Positions 1 through 6,203 are shown, numbered from the stretch's first letter. The stretch: 21,984 nucleotides of DNA from Bacteroides sp. CAG:1076 (GCA_000436795.1 HF993152.1:1-21984), one strand, 5' to 3'. Numbers and translations: made by a program. The notes: generated by a model not told the origin, from the sequence alone.

Positions 1-76
1 ATTATATCAAATGTTTAGTTTTCCGTTTTACCGTCCAATAGACCAGTGAGTTCAGGCCCCCTCGTCTTTGGCGATA

Positions 77-105
77 CAAAAGTAGTAGTTTATTTTTAAA
101 CTAAA
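77..105 (-). promoter_or_regulatory. Leftward Bacteroides-type promoter for a gene beyond the left edge
   Basis: On the - strand, TACTTTTG at 84-77 fits the Bacteroides -7 consensus TAnnTTTG exactly. An upstream TTTAG at 105-101 sits roughly where the -33 box should be, but the spacing is slightly short and the match is partial. A transcript from here would run off the left edge through 1-70 as an untranslated leader, so the served gene is not visible. Just upstream lies a 10-bp imperfect inverted repeat (110-119 with 126-135, A6 loop), flanked by direct copies of AAACTAAAGA at 98-107 and 134-143. Confidence 0.35.
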
Positions 106-226
106 GAAGTTATTACAGAAAAAAATCCGTAATAAACTAAAGATTTATACTTGTGTAACAAATCTGTCATTTCGACATTGCAACTATGAATATTACCACT
201 TGAAACAACAGGTATATTTACGAAAT

Positions 227-384
227 TCCCCAAAGTAATGCACACACGAAACATTAGTTCATGCGGCAAACAGCAGCCTGACTCCCCCGTAACCCTTACT
301 TTGGTAATTATCTCATATTAAAGGATATTTATCATTACTCAAAACATAAAAGGCCTTACTCAGGCTGCTTAAGGTCTTTTATGT
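227..384 (+). ncRNA. Candidate structured leader or small RNA with two complementary hairpin loops
   Basis: Hairpin A pairs CCAAAGTAA (230-238) with TTACTTTGG (296-304). Hairpin B pairs 344-358 with 370-384, a 15-bp stem with a single G-U wobble in the + strand RNA. The loop of hairpin B (TCAGGCTGCT, 360-369) is perfectly complementary to AGCAGCCTGA (272-281) inside the loop of hairpin A, so the two could kiss. A near-consensus -7 box TATATTTA at 213-220 would start a + strand RNA around 227, just before hairpin A. Hairpin B has no U-tract on the + strand; on the - strand it is followed by TTTTG. A 27-codon ORF (238-321) overlaps hairpin A but has no clear ribosome-binding site. It could be a leader of upp, an independent small RNA, or a - strand element. 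I recognise no known riboswitch class. Confidence 0.3.
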
Positions 385-391
385 TAGAAAG

Positions 392-476
392 ATGAAGATA
401 AATTTTTTCCCGAACAGGTTATAACAAGTCTATACTTCCATTCTCCTCCCAACAGAAGTCGTTACTTTATCTTCAT
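392..476. repeat. 11-bp inverted repeat upstream of upp
   Basis: ATGAAGATAAA (392-402) and TTTATCTTCAT (466-476) are perfect reverse complements separated by 63 bp. They begin eight bases after the preceding hairpin. Together with that hairpin, this accounts for most of the structure in the 569-bp non-coding stretch before upp, where I see no convincing protein gene. It could be a long-range RNA stem in a upp leader or a binding site, and nothing in the sequence decides between them. Confidence 0.4.
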
Positions 477-520
477 AAGACACAACGTGTTCATATCTGA
501 TATATTTCACGAATTATCCG

Positions 521-528
521 TATATTTG
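521..528 (+). promoter_or_regulatory. -7 promoter element of upp
   Basis: TATATTTG is an exact match to the Bacteroides -7 consensus TAnnTTTG and lies 41 bp before the upp start codon. The expected -33 TTTG box is not visible at 19-21 bp upstream; the corresponding bases are TGAT. A transcript from here would have a leader of about 35 nt, which would exclude the hairpins at 227-476. Confidence 0.45.
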
Positions 529-569
529 CGGCATAAACATGTAACAATCAAAAAAAAGAGAACCAATCT

Positions 570-1223
570 ATGAAAATTGTAGAACTGAACCGGAATAATA
601 GTATTCTAAACCAGTATCTGGCAGAGATTCGCGATGTAAATATACAAGGTGACAGCCTGCGTTTCCGCCGCAACATCGAACGTATCGGAGAAATCATGGC
701 ATACGAAATCAGCCGTGACCTTTCTTACCAACCGCTGGAGATACAGACACCTTTAGCCATGGCAACCGAAAACGTGCCTGCCATACAGCCAGTCATCGCT
801 ACTATCCTGCGTGCCGGACTGCCGCTGCACCGGGGATTCATTAATTATTTCGACCGCGCTGAGAATGCTTTTGTTTCGGCTTACCGCAAATACATAGACG
901 CCGACAATTTTGATATCCATATAGAATACATCGCTTCTCCACGTCTGGACGGAAAAACACTGATTCTGGTAGACCCGATGCTGGCTACCGGCGGTTCGAT
1001 GGAGCTCGCCTATAAAGCATTGCTCACCAAGGGTGAACCTGCACACATACATATTGCATCGGTCATTGCCAGCCGACAGGCAGTAGAGCATGTGCAGAAA
1101 GTATTTCCACAGGACAAGACTACGGTATGGTGTGCCGCCGTCGATCCGGAACTGAATGCACATTCGTATATCGTACCGGGGCTGGGCGATGCCGGTGACT
1201 TGTGCTACGGAGAAAAAGAATAG
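570..1223 (+). CDS. upp: Uracil phosphoribosyltransferase
   Basis: Pyrimidine salvage enzyme that joins uracil and PRPP to make UMP and pyrophosphate in the cytoplasm. The 217-residue length is normal for the family. The PRPP-binding loop is seen as VDPMLATGGS at residues 134-143, preceded by the beta-strand LIL. ILRAGLPL at 79-86 is the conserved segment of type I phosphoribosyltransferases, and the C-terminal YIVPGLGDAGD at 200-210 is the uracil-binding signature. The ATG follows an AG-rich stretch (AAAAAAGAGAACC). It stands alone on the + strand and converges with the OMP gene that ends at 1509. It is core metabolism and probably unrelated to the accessory loci to its right. Confidence 0.95.
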   Translation: MKIVELNRNNSILNQYLAEIRDVNIQGDSLRFRRNIERIGEIMAYEISRDLSYQPLEIQTPLAMATENVPAIQPVIATILRAGLPLHRGFINYFDRAENAFVSAYRKYIDADNFDIHIEYIASPRLDGKTLILVDPMLATGGSMELAYKALLTKGEPAHIHIASVIASRQAVEHVQKVFPQDKTTVWCAAVDPELNAHSYIVPGLGDAGDLCYGEKE

Positions 1224-1239
1224 GCTGTTTCGAAGCAAA

Positions 1240-1266
1240 CCCGCTTCCGTTTCGGAAATTCACGGG
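1240..1266 (+). terminator. Possible upp terminator hairpin
   Basis: CCCG (1240-1243) pairs with CGGG (1263-1266), enclosing TTCCG/CGGAA (1245-1249 with 1253-1257) around a TTT loop. The inner and outer stems are separated by an asymmetric internal loop. A run of six T begins at 1280, which is too distant for a textbook intrinsic terminator. An alternative GAAGC/GCTTC stem (1232-1236 with 1243-1247) competes with it. Confidence 0.3.
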
Positions 1267-1279
1267 CAAATCTGAATCG

Positions 1280-1314
1280 TTTTTTGTACAAAAAATAAAA
1301 TCTTTTGTACAAAA
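1280..1314. repeat. Two tandem TTTTGTACAAAA palindromes, 21 bp apart
   Basis: A perfect 16-bp palindrome TTTTTTGTACAAAAAA occupies 1280-1295. A second perfect 12-bp copy of its core, TTTTGTACAAAA, occupies 1303-1314. Their centres are 21 bp apart, two turns of the DNA helix, so both would face the same side. This suits a dimeric DNA-binding protein at two phased operators, but the site lies between two convergent genes where regulation of initiation is not expected. It may alternatively provide the U-rich tail of upp transcripts. Confidence 0.4.
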
Positions 1315-1374
1315 AAAATAAAAAGATGCAGACGTTTCATTTCTCCTTTGCAGAGAAATAAATTAAGATATCAG

Positions 1375-1424
1375 AAAAAAGAACAGCATGCCCTAAATGT
1401 AAAAGCATTTATGCCATGCTGTTC
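1375..1424 (-). terminator. Intrinsic terminator of the OMP gene
   Basis: GAACAGCATG (1381-1390) and CATGCTGTTC (1415-1424) form a perfect 10-bp stem. A small internal loop and a further TAAATG/CATTTA stem cap it with the six-base loop TAAAAG. On the - strand the hairpin is followed at once by six T (1380-1375). It lies 84 bp after the stop codon of the gene at 1509-2033 and closes the - strand cassette; any hairpin effect on + strand upp transcripts would lack a matching U-tract. Confidence 0.75.
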
Positions 1425-1508
1425 AAATAGATTCATGGCTTAATATATTCGTTTTTACCTGATAATAATACAAAAATTGCCAAATATTAATTCGCCCCTA
1501 ACACTTAC

Positions 1509-2033
1509 TTAAAACCGATATATCACACTTGCCATAGGAACAAACTGCCCTCCTTCAATAATTTGGTACTTGGCCTCCACACTAGCAGCCCAATTAGACC
1601 CGAAATCGAACTGTGCTCCAACACCTACATTAGCGCCAAAATTTCCTTCAGAATTACTGATTGTTACTTCTTCAACCTCAACAGAGCCTTTTGCATTCAA
1701 ATAAGTCAAACCTACAAATGGATAAAATTTCAATAAATCATTATGGTAAACATTCCAGTGCAAGTCTGCATTAATATCCCAACACTTTAAACTTCCTTCT
1801 ACACCAGTAGCATCATAGCTATCCAAATCAACCGTTTCTTTAAAGTAATGATTAAAACTCGCTGCAACAGTAAAGGCCTCTGTAATGTCATAATGGCCTC
1901 TTACACCAAGAAAAATCTTAGAAACATCTGTTCCATAACCGACATTAACCCCAACTCCCCATTTCGTTTCTTGAGCAACTCCCGTAAACAATGACATGCA
2001 AAGCATGGCAAAAATAAAAAATGACTTTTTCAT
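1509..2033 (-). CDS. Small outer-membrane beta-barrel protein (OmpX/OmpA-barrel-like)
   Basis: The 174-residue protein begins with a type I signal peptide (MKKSFFIFAMLCMSLFTGVAQ, cleavage after about residue 21 since TGVAQ-E fits). The rest alternates hydrophobic and polar residues in short strands (WGVGVNVGYG, FLGVRGHYDI, AVAASFNHYF-like segments, FGANVGVGAQFDF, WAASVEAKYQ) and ends in ASVIYRF, with the terminal Phe expected of an outer-membrane barrel. Length fits an eight-stranded barrel. It sits 208 bp downstream of the zinc-finger protein gene, with its own likely promoter and a good terminator after it, so it may be co-regulated with that cassette rather than strictly co-transcribed. 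No specific function can be assigned; many Bacteroidota proteins of this type are annotated only as porin-family or OMP beta-barrel proteins. Confidence 0.8.
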   Translation of the reverse strand: MKKSFFIFAMLCMSLFTGVAQETKWGVGVNVGYGTDVSKIFLGVRGHYDITEAFTVAASFNHYFKETVDLDSYDATGVEGSLKCWDINADLHWNVYHNDLLKFYPFVGLTYLNAKGSVEVEEVTISNSEGNFGANVGVGAQFDFGSNWAASVEAKYQIIEGGQFVPMASVIYRF

Positions 2034-2051
2034 AGCTTTTCAATTTAGTTA

Positions 2052-2082
2052 AAAATTTATTTTAAAATCACGTAACTGCAAA
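2052..2082 (-). promoter_or_regulatory. Promoter of the OMP gene
   Basis: On the - strand a TTTG -33 box (2082-2079) is followed after exactly 19 bp by TAAATTTT (2059-2052), which matches the -7 consensus TAnnTTTG in seven of eight positions. The predicted start leaves a leader of only about 10-15 nt before the ATG at 2033. Confidence 0.4.
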
Positions 2083-2241
2083 AGGAAAAGTCTACATAGC
2101 TCCACTTTTCAGAGTAGAACATATGTGTTATATTTCTTGTATGAAACAACAAATTCATTCGAAAAGACACTTCCTATATATAGAATAGACTAAATATTTC
2201 TGTAAACTCAGTAAATAATAAGAGCCATTTTTCACTCACAC

Positions 2242-2976
2242 TTAATAAGTACTACCTGATCCTCCACACGAAGGACAACGATCATGACTATGTGAAGCAT
2301 AAACTTCTCGCCCACATTCTTCACACCAGTAACTACCACTTGTCCCATAAACAGGGGTCTTGGAACCCGCAATCCATCCTTTACCTCTGCATAAGGAACA
2401 TACTTTCGTCCTTGTTTTCGTACTACCTGGAGAAGTCATAGGAAACTTAAAATTCTGATTACTGTTACCATAAGCTTGTGCCGCCTGCTGCGCTCCATGC
2501 AAAAACTTCTGATATGCCATTGTATTTTTAGACGGAATAGTAGTTTCACTCAATATCTTTCCCGTATCCTTTCTTCGTACAAGAACCGTATGCCCTGGTT
2601 TAAATACTGAATTCGTTATAATTGTCCCATTTAAGGCCAAATAGGAAGAAGACGGAATTATCTTTTCCCTCATATCAGGAAACTGATGTACAACTTCTAC
2701 ATTATTTAAATCCAAGTAAAGAGTCTGTATACGTGCAAAAAATATATCCGCTCCCCCCGGAAGTAAAATACATACAGCCGTCGCATTAGCGTCCCTCCGC
2801 TTACTTTCTGCATCCAGCAGTTTCATGTATTCATCAAACAATTTTTGCTGTTGTTGATAAACATCCATATTTATTTGATTCAGCCACTGATTAAGCATCC
2901 ATGTATCCATTTGACCTTTGACACTACTTGTTAATCCCAGACATGCAATCAATAAGAATAATAATTTTTGTTTCAT
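2242..2976 (-). CDS. Exported protein with DnaJ-type CxxCxGxG zinc-binding motifs
   Basis: The 244-residue protein has a signal peptide (MKQKLLFLLIACLGLTSSVKGQ; no lipobox cysteine in position). A glutamine-rich helical segment follows (about residues 28-60), then a beta-rich middle domain (about 65-150). The C-terminal part carries CSLCRGKG (193-200), CEEC (218-221) and CPSCGGSG (234-241), with His229 and His231 between the last two pairs. Two of these are the CxxCxGxG repeats known from the zinc centres of DnaJ; the J-domain is absent. Three Cys pairs could bind one or two zinc ions. The gene starts 13 bp after the CsgG-like gene ends, so the two are almost certainly one operon. Zinc-ribbon motifs of this kind are usually cytoplasmic, so finding them behind a signal peptide is odd. 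Function is unknown; a folding or assembly helper for the neighbouring envelope proteins is only a guess. Confidence 0.75.
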   Translation of the reverse strand: MKQKLLFLLIACLGLTSSVKGQMDTWMLNQWLNQINMDVYQQQQKLFDEYMKLLDAESKRRDANATAVCILLPGGADIFFARIQTLYLDLNNVEVVHQFPDMREKIIPSSSYLALNGTIITNSVFKPGHTVLVRRKDTGKILSETTIPSKNTMAYQKFLHGAQQAAQAYGNSNQNFKFPMTSPGSTKTRTKVCSLCRGKGWIAGSKTPVYGTSGSYWCEECGREVYASHSHDRCPSCGGSGSTY

Positions 2977-2989
2977 AATTTTATCTACA

Positions 2990-4447
2990 TTAAAATTCTA
3001 ATCTTAGTCCAATGCCTCCAGATGTACCTCCCAATTTTAAAACCGGCTGATAAGCATGACTATCATGTAATGCATTATATCTATTAACGGCACCTTTTAT
3101 TTTTTTCTTACCTATAATACACATATATATAGTTCCCCCTATGCCAGCTAACATCAGGCCACCACCTGCACTTAAATAATCCTCTTCATATTCACCCACA
3201 CCCATTGTTGCAAATCCAGTTATTATACCAGCAAATGCAGAAAGCCATGACCATTTTACCAATCTACGTCCTTTTTTATATTGGAAATATAAATCAGAGT
3301 TATCAGCAAATACCATTTGCACCCCTTCTTTATCCAACTTTTCAGTTCCTAAATACAACCCACACCCCTTAGAGTACAATTTATCATCATATCTACCTGA
3401 TAAAACTCCACTAGCGTGTCCTATAACCTTTGCATCAGTATCTTCATTAAAATAGCGATTCAGATTACGTCCTATAGTTGTAAAAGCTCGTTGAATGGCT
3501 TTACCTGTTATACTTTGTTTAAATCCTTCTACACCTCCGTTTATTTCTCCACCACCTAAAGCGCCATACTCTAATGAAACAGAACTTTTTCCTTTTGCTT
3601 TTCCTTTTCCACTAGTCATGAACATCACTTCTCCTGTTTCCAGATCAACAACACGAGTGGTAATATTAACCTCAGCCTTCAATGTTGCTATACTTGCATT
3701 CGACATATATTGTGCCCCAATATTAGTACCAGTAGCTCCCTGAATCGCTCCCATAATAGAAGCCAATGGTATACCTGTTCGCACATTGACTACGTCAGGC
3801 TTTTGCATTGTCACCTGAAGAATATAGCGTGCCCCTTGAATTTTAGCACGTTGAATAGCCGTTGCCGGATCAATATAACTTCCTGCAAGATTTACTTCAT
3901 CTATCTGTGCATTTAATATACTACGGTCTAACAATTTCACTTTATCACAAAGCAACATCTGTTCCATTAAAATATCAGCAACATATCCCCCAAAATGTCC
4001 CACTCCTACCACATCATTTACTTGTGCCGGAGCAATAACTATTGGTATTCTTTCACTAGACGCCGCACTTTGCATAGGACTAAGCGATGTATTGCCTGAC
4101 TGACCTATGATTTTATCATTACTTATCACAAAAACTTCCAGACCTTCTTTTAGAAGATGTAACAAACTTCTATCATTTACCTTAGCAATAGAATAGTCTT
4201 TAAACGTACTACCAATTTCCAATTTGCCAATAATTTCTGGCTCTGTATAAATTTTCTTCTGAGTTACAGGATGAACAATATATGTTCCTTTTCCATAAAC
4301 ATTAATCCAATCTCCAACTTGTACAAAAGAGCTTCCCAAATCTGTATAGATTGTTTCTCCATCTATTTTAATAATATATCCTTTTTTCTGAGCTAATACC
4401 TGTAACATTAAGCATAATGAAAACAAAAGTAAAATAGACTTCTTCAT
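2990..4447 (-). CDS. CsgG-like exported protein with N-terminal FlgT_C-like domain
   Basis: The 485-residue protein has a type I signal peptide (MKKSILLLFSLCLMLQVLAQ) rather than the lipobox of E. coli CsgG. Residues about 22-90 resemble the FlgT C-terminal SH3-like fold: a short strand, an IYTDLGSS-like turn, then VGDWINVY and a VHPVT...EIIGKLEI pattern. Residues about 133-335 fit the CsgG/curli-transport fold, with RIPIVIAPAQ, LLDRSILNAQIDE, the QRAKIQGARYILQ segment, and the paired strands around EVNITTRVVDLETGEV. A C-terminal extension has two hydrophobic segments (about 398-416 and 427-446) and ends in GGIGLRLEF. CsgG proteins form oligomeric outer-membrane pores for curli subunits, but no curli-type repeat proteins or CsgE/F are seen here, so the role may be different. 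It is followed at 13 bp by the zinc-motif protein and preceded at 82 bp by the XRE gene. Confidence 0.75.
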   Translation of the reverse strand: MKKSILLLFSLCLMLQVLAQKKGYIIKIDGETIYTDLGSSFVQVGDWINVYGKGTYIVHPVTQKKIYTEPEIIGKLEIGSTFKDYSIAKVNDRSLLHLLKEGLEVFVISNDKIIGQSGNTSLSPMQSAASSERIPIVIAPAQVNDVVGVGHFGGYVADILMEQMLLCDKVKLLDRSILNAQIDEVNLAGSYIDPATAIQRAKIQGARYILQVTMQKPDVVNVRTGIPLASIMGAIQGATGTNIGAQYMSNASIATLKAEVNITTRVVDLETGEVMFMTSGKGKAKGKSSVSLEYGALGGGEINGGVEGFKQSITGKAIQRAFTTIGRNLNRYFNEDTDAKVIGHASGVLSGRYDDKLYSKGCGLYLGTEKLDKEGVQMVFADNSDLYFQYKKGRRLVKWSWLSAFAGIITGFATMGVGEYEEDYLSAGGGLMLAGIGGTIYMCIIGKKKIKGAVNRYNALHDSHAYQPVLKLGGTSGGIGLRLEF

Positions 4448-4529
4448 AGCATATAAACCTTAAATAATAAACTCTTTATCTATATAATTAAAAGCAGTAC
4501 ATTTTTAAATGCACTAAAATCAAATAAAT

Positions 4530-4754
4530 CTATTTCTGTTCCAAAAGCTGAGATCTTATACTGGCAGAAAAACCTTCAAAGAAATCATGCTGCAAAATGA
4601 TGGAAATACGAACCAGCAAACAAGTGTCAATACTCTCCTTCTGGAAAATGCGGTAAATATTCGAACGATCACACGAAAGTTTTCTTGCAAGCCATGCCAC
4701 ACTCCGTTCTTGTTTCTCTAATTCTTGCTTGATAACTTGCCCAATATGTTCCAT
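4530..4754 (-). CDS. Small XRE-type helix-turn-helix DNA-binding protein
   Basis: I start this at the ATG at 4754 (MEHIGQVIKQELEKQ), giving 74 residues; a longer reading begins at a TTG nine codons upstream and has no support. SVAWLARKLSCDRSNIYRIF (about residues 18-37) is a clear helix-turn-helix of the Cro/XRE type, and the remaining residues (RISIILQHDFFEGFS) look like the trailing helices common in small Bacteroides proteins of this family. No other domain is present. It precedes the CsgG-like gene by 82 bp on the same strand and could be its regulator, or part of the same transcript. The target is unknown. Confidence 0.8.
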   Translation of the reverse strand: MEHIGQVIKQELEKQERSVAWLARKLSCDRSNIYRIFQKESIDTCLLVRISIILQHDFFEGFSASIRSQLLEQK

Positions 4755-4784
4755 TCTCCAATCTATCTTCAAAATATACAATCA

Positions 4785-4792
4785 CAAAATTA
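4785..4792 (-). promoter_or_regulatory. -7 promoter element of the XRE gene
   Basis: TAATTTTG on the - strand matches the Bacteroides -7 consensus TAnnTTTG exactly and lies 30 bp before the ATG at 4754. No TTTG is found at the -33 distance. If this is the true promoter, the inverted repeat at 4808-4900 is upstream of the transcript and would act as DNA. Confidence 0.4.
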
Positions 4793-4807
4793 TGTAAAAA
4801 AATATAT

Positions 4808-4900
4808 ACTCCTTTTCGATGTATGTTGCATAATTGCCTCACTTGTATTGCAAGATTTACAGCAATACAATAGGCTGCATTTATTTATCAGAAAAGGAGT
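4808..4900. repeat. Nested inverted-repeat element upstream of the XRE gene
   Basis: Outer arms ACTCCTTTTC (4808-4817) and GAAAAGGAGT (4891-4900) are perfect 10-bp reverse complements. Inside them TTGTATTGC (4843-4851) and GCAATACAA (4862-4870) form a perfect 9-bp stem with a 10-nt loop, extended through a small bulge by GCCT (4836-4839) and AGGC (4872-4875). Next to the outer arm the - strand reads ATATATTTTTTT, so as RNA the element would end like a terminator. It fills most of the gap between the AraC-type gene's terminator and the XRE gene. Possible roles are a small RNA, an attenuator, or an operator region; I do not recognise it. Confidence 0.5.
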
Positions 4901-4940
4901 TATGTTGATTTTTCAAAAATAAGGAATATGGAATAAGATA

Positions 4941-4983
4941 AAAAAACAAAAGTGTCCCACTTCAAGAAATGGGACACTTTTGT
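4941..4983 (-). terminator. Strong intrinsic terminator of the AraC-type gene
   Basis: ACAAAAGTGTCCCA (4946-4959) and TGGGACACTTTTGT (4970-4983) make a 14-bp perfect stem with a 10-nt loop. On the - strand the stem runs straight into a T-rich tail (4946-4941). The first base of the hairpin overlaps the last base of the TGA stop codon. It should isolate the regulator's transcript from the XRE cassette. Confidence 0.9.
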
Positions 4984-6077
4984 CATTTATTCTTACACAT
5001 ATCGACAAATTCTGTAGGAGAAAGGCCGTATTTATCGGAAAAATTCCGATAAAAAGTAGAACGGGAGTTGAATCCTGTTAAATAAATGAGCTCTTTAATA
5101 CTTCTATCACTTCCCGATTCTATCAACTTTTTAAAATGCTGTAAACGTAAATCATTTATATATTCTCTAAAGCTACTGAAGCCGGCAGACTTTATTGCCA
5201 ACGATAATTGATTCTCTTTTATTTGTAAGGCTTTCGACAATATATGTAAATTATAGTTAGGATCAGTATATGCCAAAGTTGCATACAGGTGATTTTCAAT
5301 CTGAATAAACAGAGAGGAAAGCATATCCGGTACTTCTTTATCTGATATACTTCCTTCTTCCTTATTATTCGTACATCGACTGGAAAATGGATTTTCCTTT
5401 AGTAAATATTGAACTGAGAAAAATACTGCAAATAAAATAGAAGTCGCCCCAAACAAGTTGAATATAAACTCATTGATAAATAACGTAAACAAACAGTAGA
5501 TGAGAACAAAAAGACAGATAATTCCAATAAAGACATACATCATCCCGTTTATCTGTCGATACGCTTTCCGACGAAATAAAGGATAGAAACAAAAAAATAT
5601 GGGAGTTACAATAGAAGAAAGGAACAAAACAACCCGTAGTATCACATCTGTACGGTCAAAACCTGCAAATATATCCGAACAAGTGAGTAAGGGTGTCGTT
5701 TCACCATTGAACCCCAAATAACATAATCCGACAGTGGTAAGCAGAATGGACGGAAGTAAAAAAAAGAGTATCTTGAAAGGAGTAAGATAACCTGGCAGCA
5801 AAGAAGCTGTAGGGAATAATGCTACAATGCTTGCTAATACATACCATTTTAACATTTTCTCAATATTCAGTAAATCAGTAAAACGATATTCTGGAATATC
5901 AGTCACAATGGTCAACCAGCCAATATTTTCCCACATAAATACTGCACCGATACAAAAAGCAATAATTCCCCAATAAAACTTCGGATAATTATCGCCCGCA
6001 CAATAAACTAACACGGCACCTAATACACAGGCTATCAAGTCGAAAAATAATTCAACAGATAAATACAATACTCCCAT
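4983..6077 (-). CDS. AraC-family regulator with a seven-segment membrane domain
   Basis: This 364-residue protein has about seven hydrophobic segments (roughly residues 4-26, 33-55, 77-95, 101-121, 145-166, 178-200 and 205-225), a charged linker (226-250), and a C-terminal AraC/HTH_18 domain (about 255-362). The second helix-turn-helix is clear in TGFNSRSTFYRNFSDKYGLSP. No kinase, receiver or large periplasmic domain is present, so any signal would have to be sensed within the membrane or short loops and transmitted directly to the DNA-binding domain. The ATG has a good upstream GGGAG, unusual for Bacteroides, and its own promoter and terminator make it monocistronic. It lies directly downstream of the mannosidase locus, but the isolation by terminators argues against its being part of it. 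The target genes are unknown. Confidence 0.85.
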   Translation of the reverse strand: MGVLYLSVELFFDLIACVLGAVLVYCAGDNYPKFYWGIIAFCIGAVFMWENIGWLTIVTDIPEYRFTDLLNIEKMLKWYVLASIVALFPTASLLPGYLTPFKILFFLLPSILLTTVGLCYLGFNGETTPLLTCSDIFAGFDRTDVILRVVLFLSSIVTPIFFCFYPLFRRKAYRQINGMMYVFIGIICLFVLIYCLFTLFINEFIFNLFGATSILFAVFFSVQYLLKENPFSSRCTNNKEEGSISDKEVPDMLSSLFIQIENHLYATLAYTDPNYNLHILSKALQIKENQLSLAIKSAGFSSFREYINDLRLQHFKKLIESGSDRSIKELIYLTGFNSRSTFYRNFSDKYGLSPTEFVDMCKNK

Positions 6078-6106
6078 ATCTTAACTCCCTAACAATAAAT
6101 AATTGA

Positions 6107-6137
6107 TAAAAGTAAAATAAATGTATAATTCCGCAAA
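6107..6137 (-). promoter_or_regulatory. Promoter of the seven-segment AraC-type gene
   Basis: A TTTG -33 box (6137-6134) and TACTTTTA (6114-6107), seven of eight matches to TAnnTTTG, are separated by exactly 19 bp, the usual Bacteroides spacing. The predicted start gives a leader of about 20-25 nt to the ATG at 6077. Confidence 0.55.
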
Positions 6138-6203
6138 ATTTTTTACTTTTTATCGGTAATTAAGAGTGGAAATACAAACAGGATATTACCCTAAATTGAA
6201 GGC

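Noticed and set aside
230..384. Cobalamin riboswitch upstream of upp
   Set aside because: The loop-loop pairing and a GTCAGGCTGCTG stretch on the - strand brought it to mind, but the conserved GCCACTG and B12-box elements were not found on either strand.
753..1238. 161-codon ORF on the - strand opposite upp
   Set aside because: It is antisense to a highly conserved enzyme, has a Cys/Ser-rich composition without domain features, and no promoter or ribosome-binding site.
2034..2241. 33-codon ORF on the - strand in the gap before the OMP gene (starts near 2160)
   Set aside because: No ribosome-binding site, no recognisable features, and it overlaps the predicted OMP promoter.
4530..4781. TTG start for the XRE protein (83 residues)
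   Set aside because: The ATG nine codons later gives the N-terminus MEHIGQ typical of small proteins of this kind, and the extra residues have no family features.
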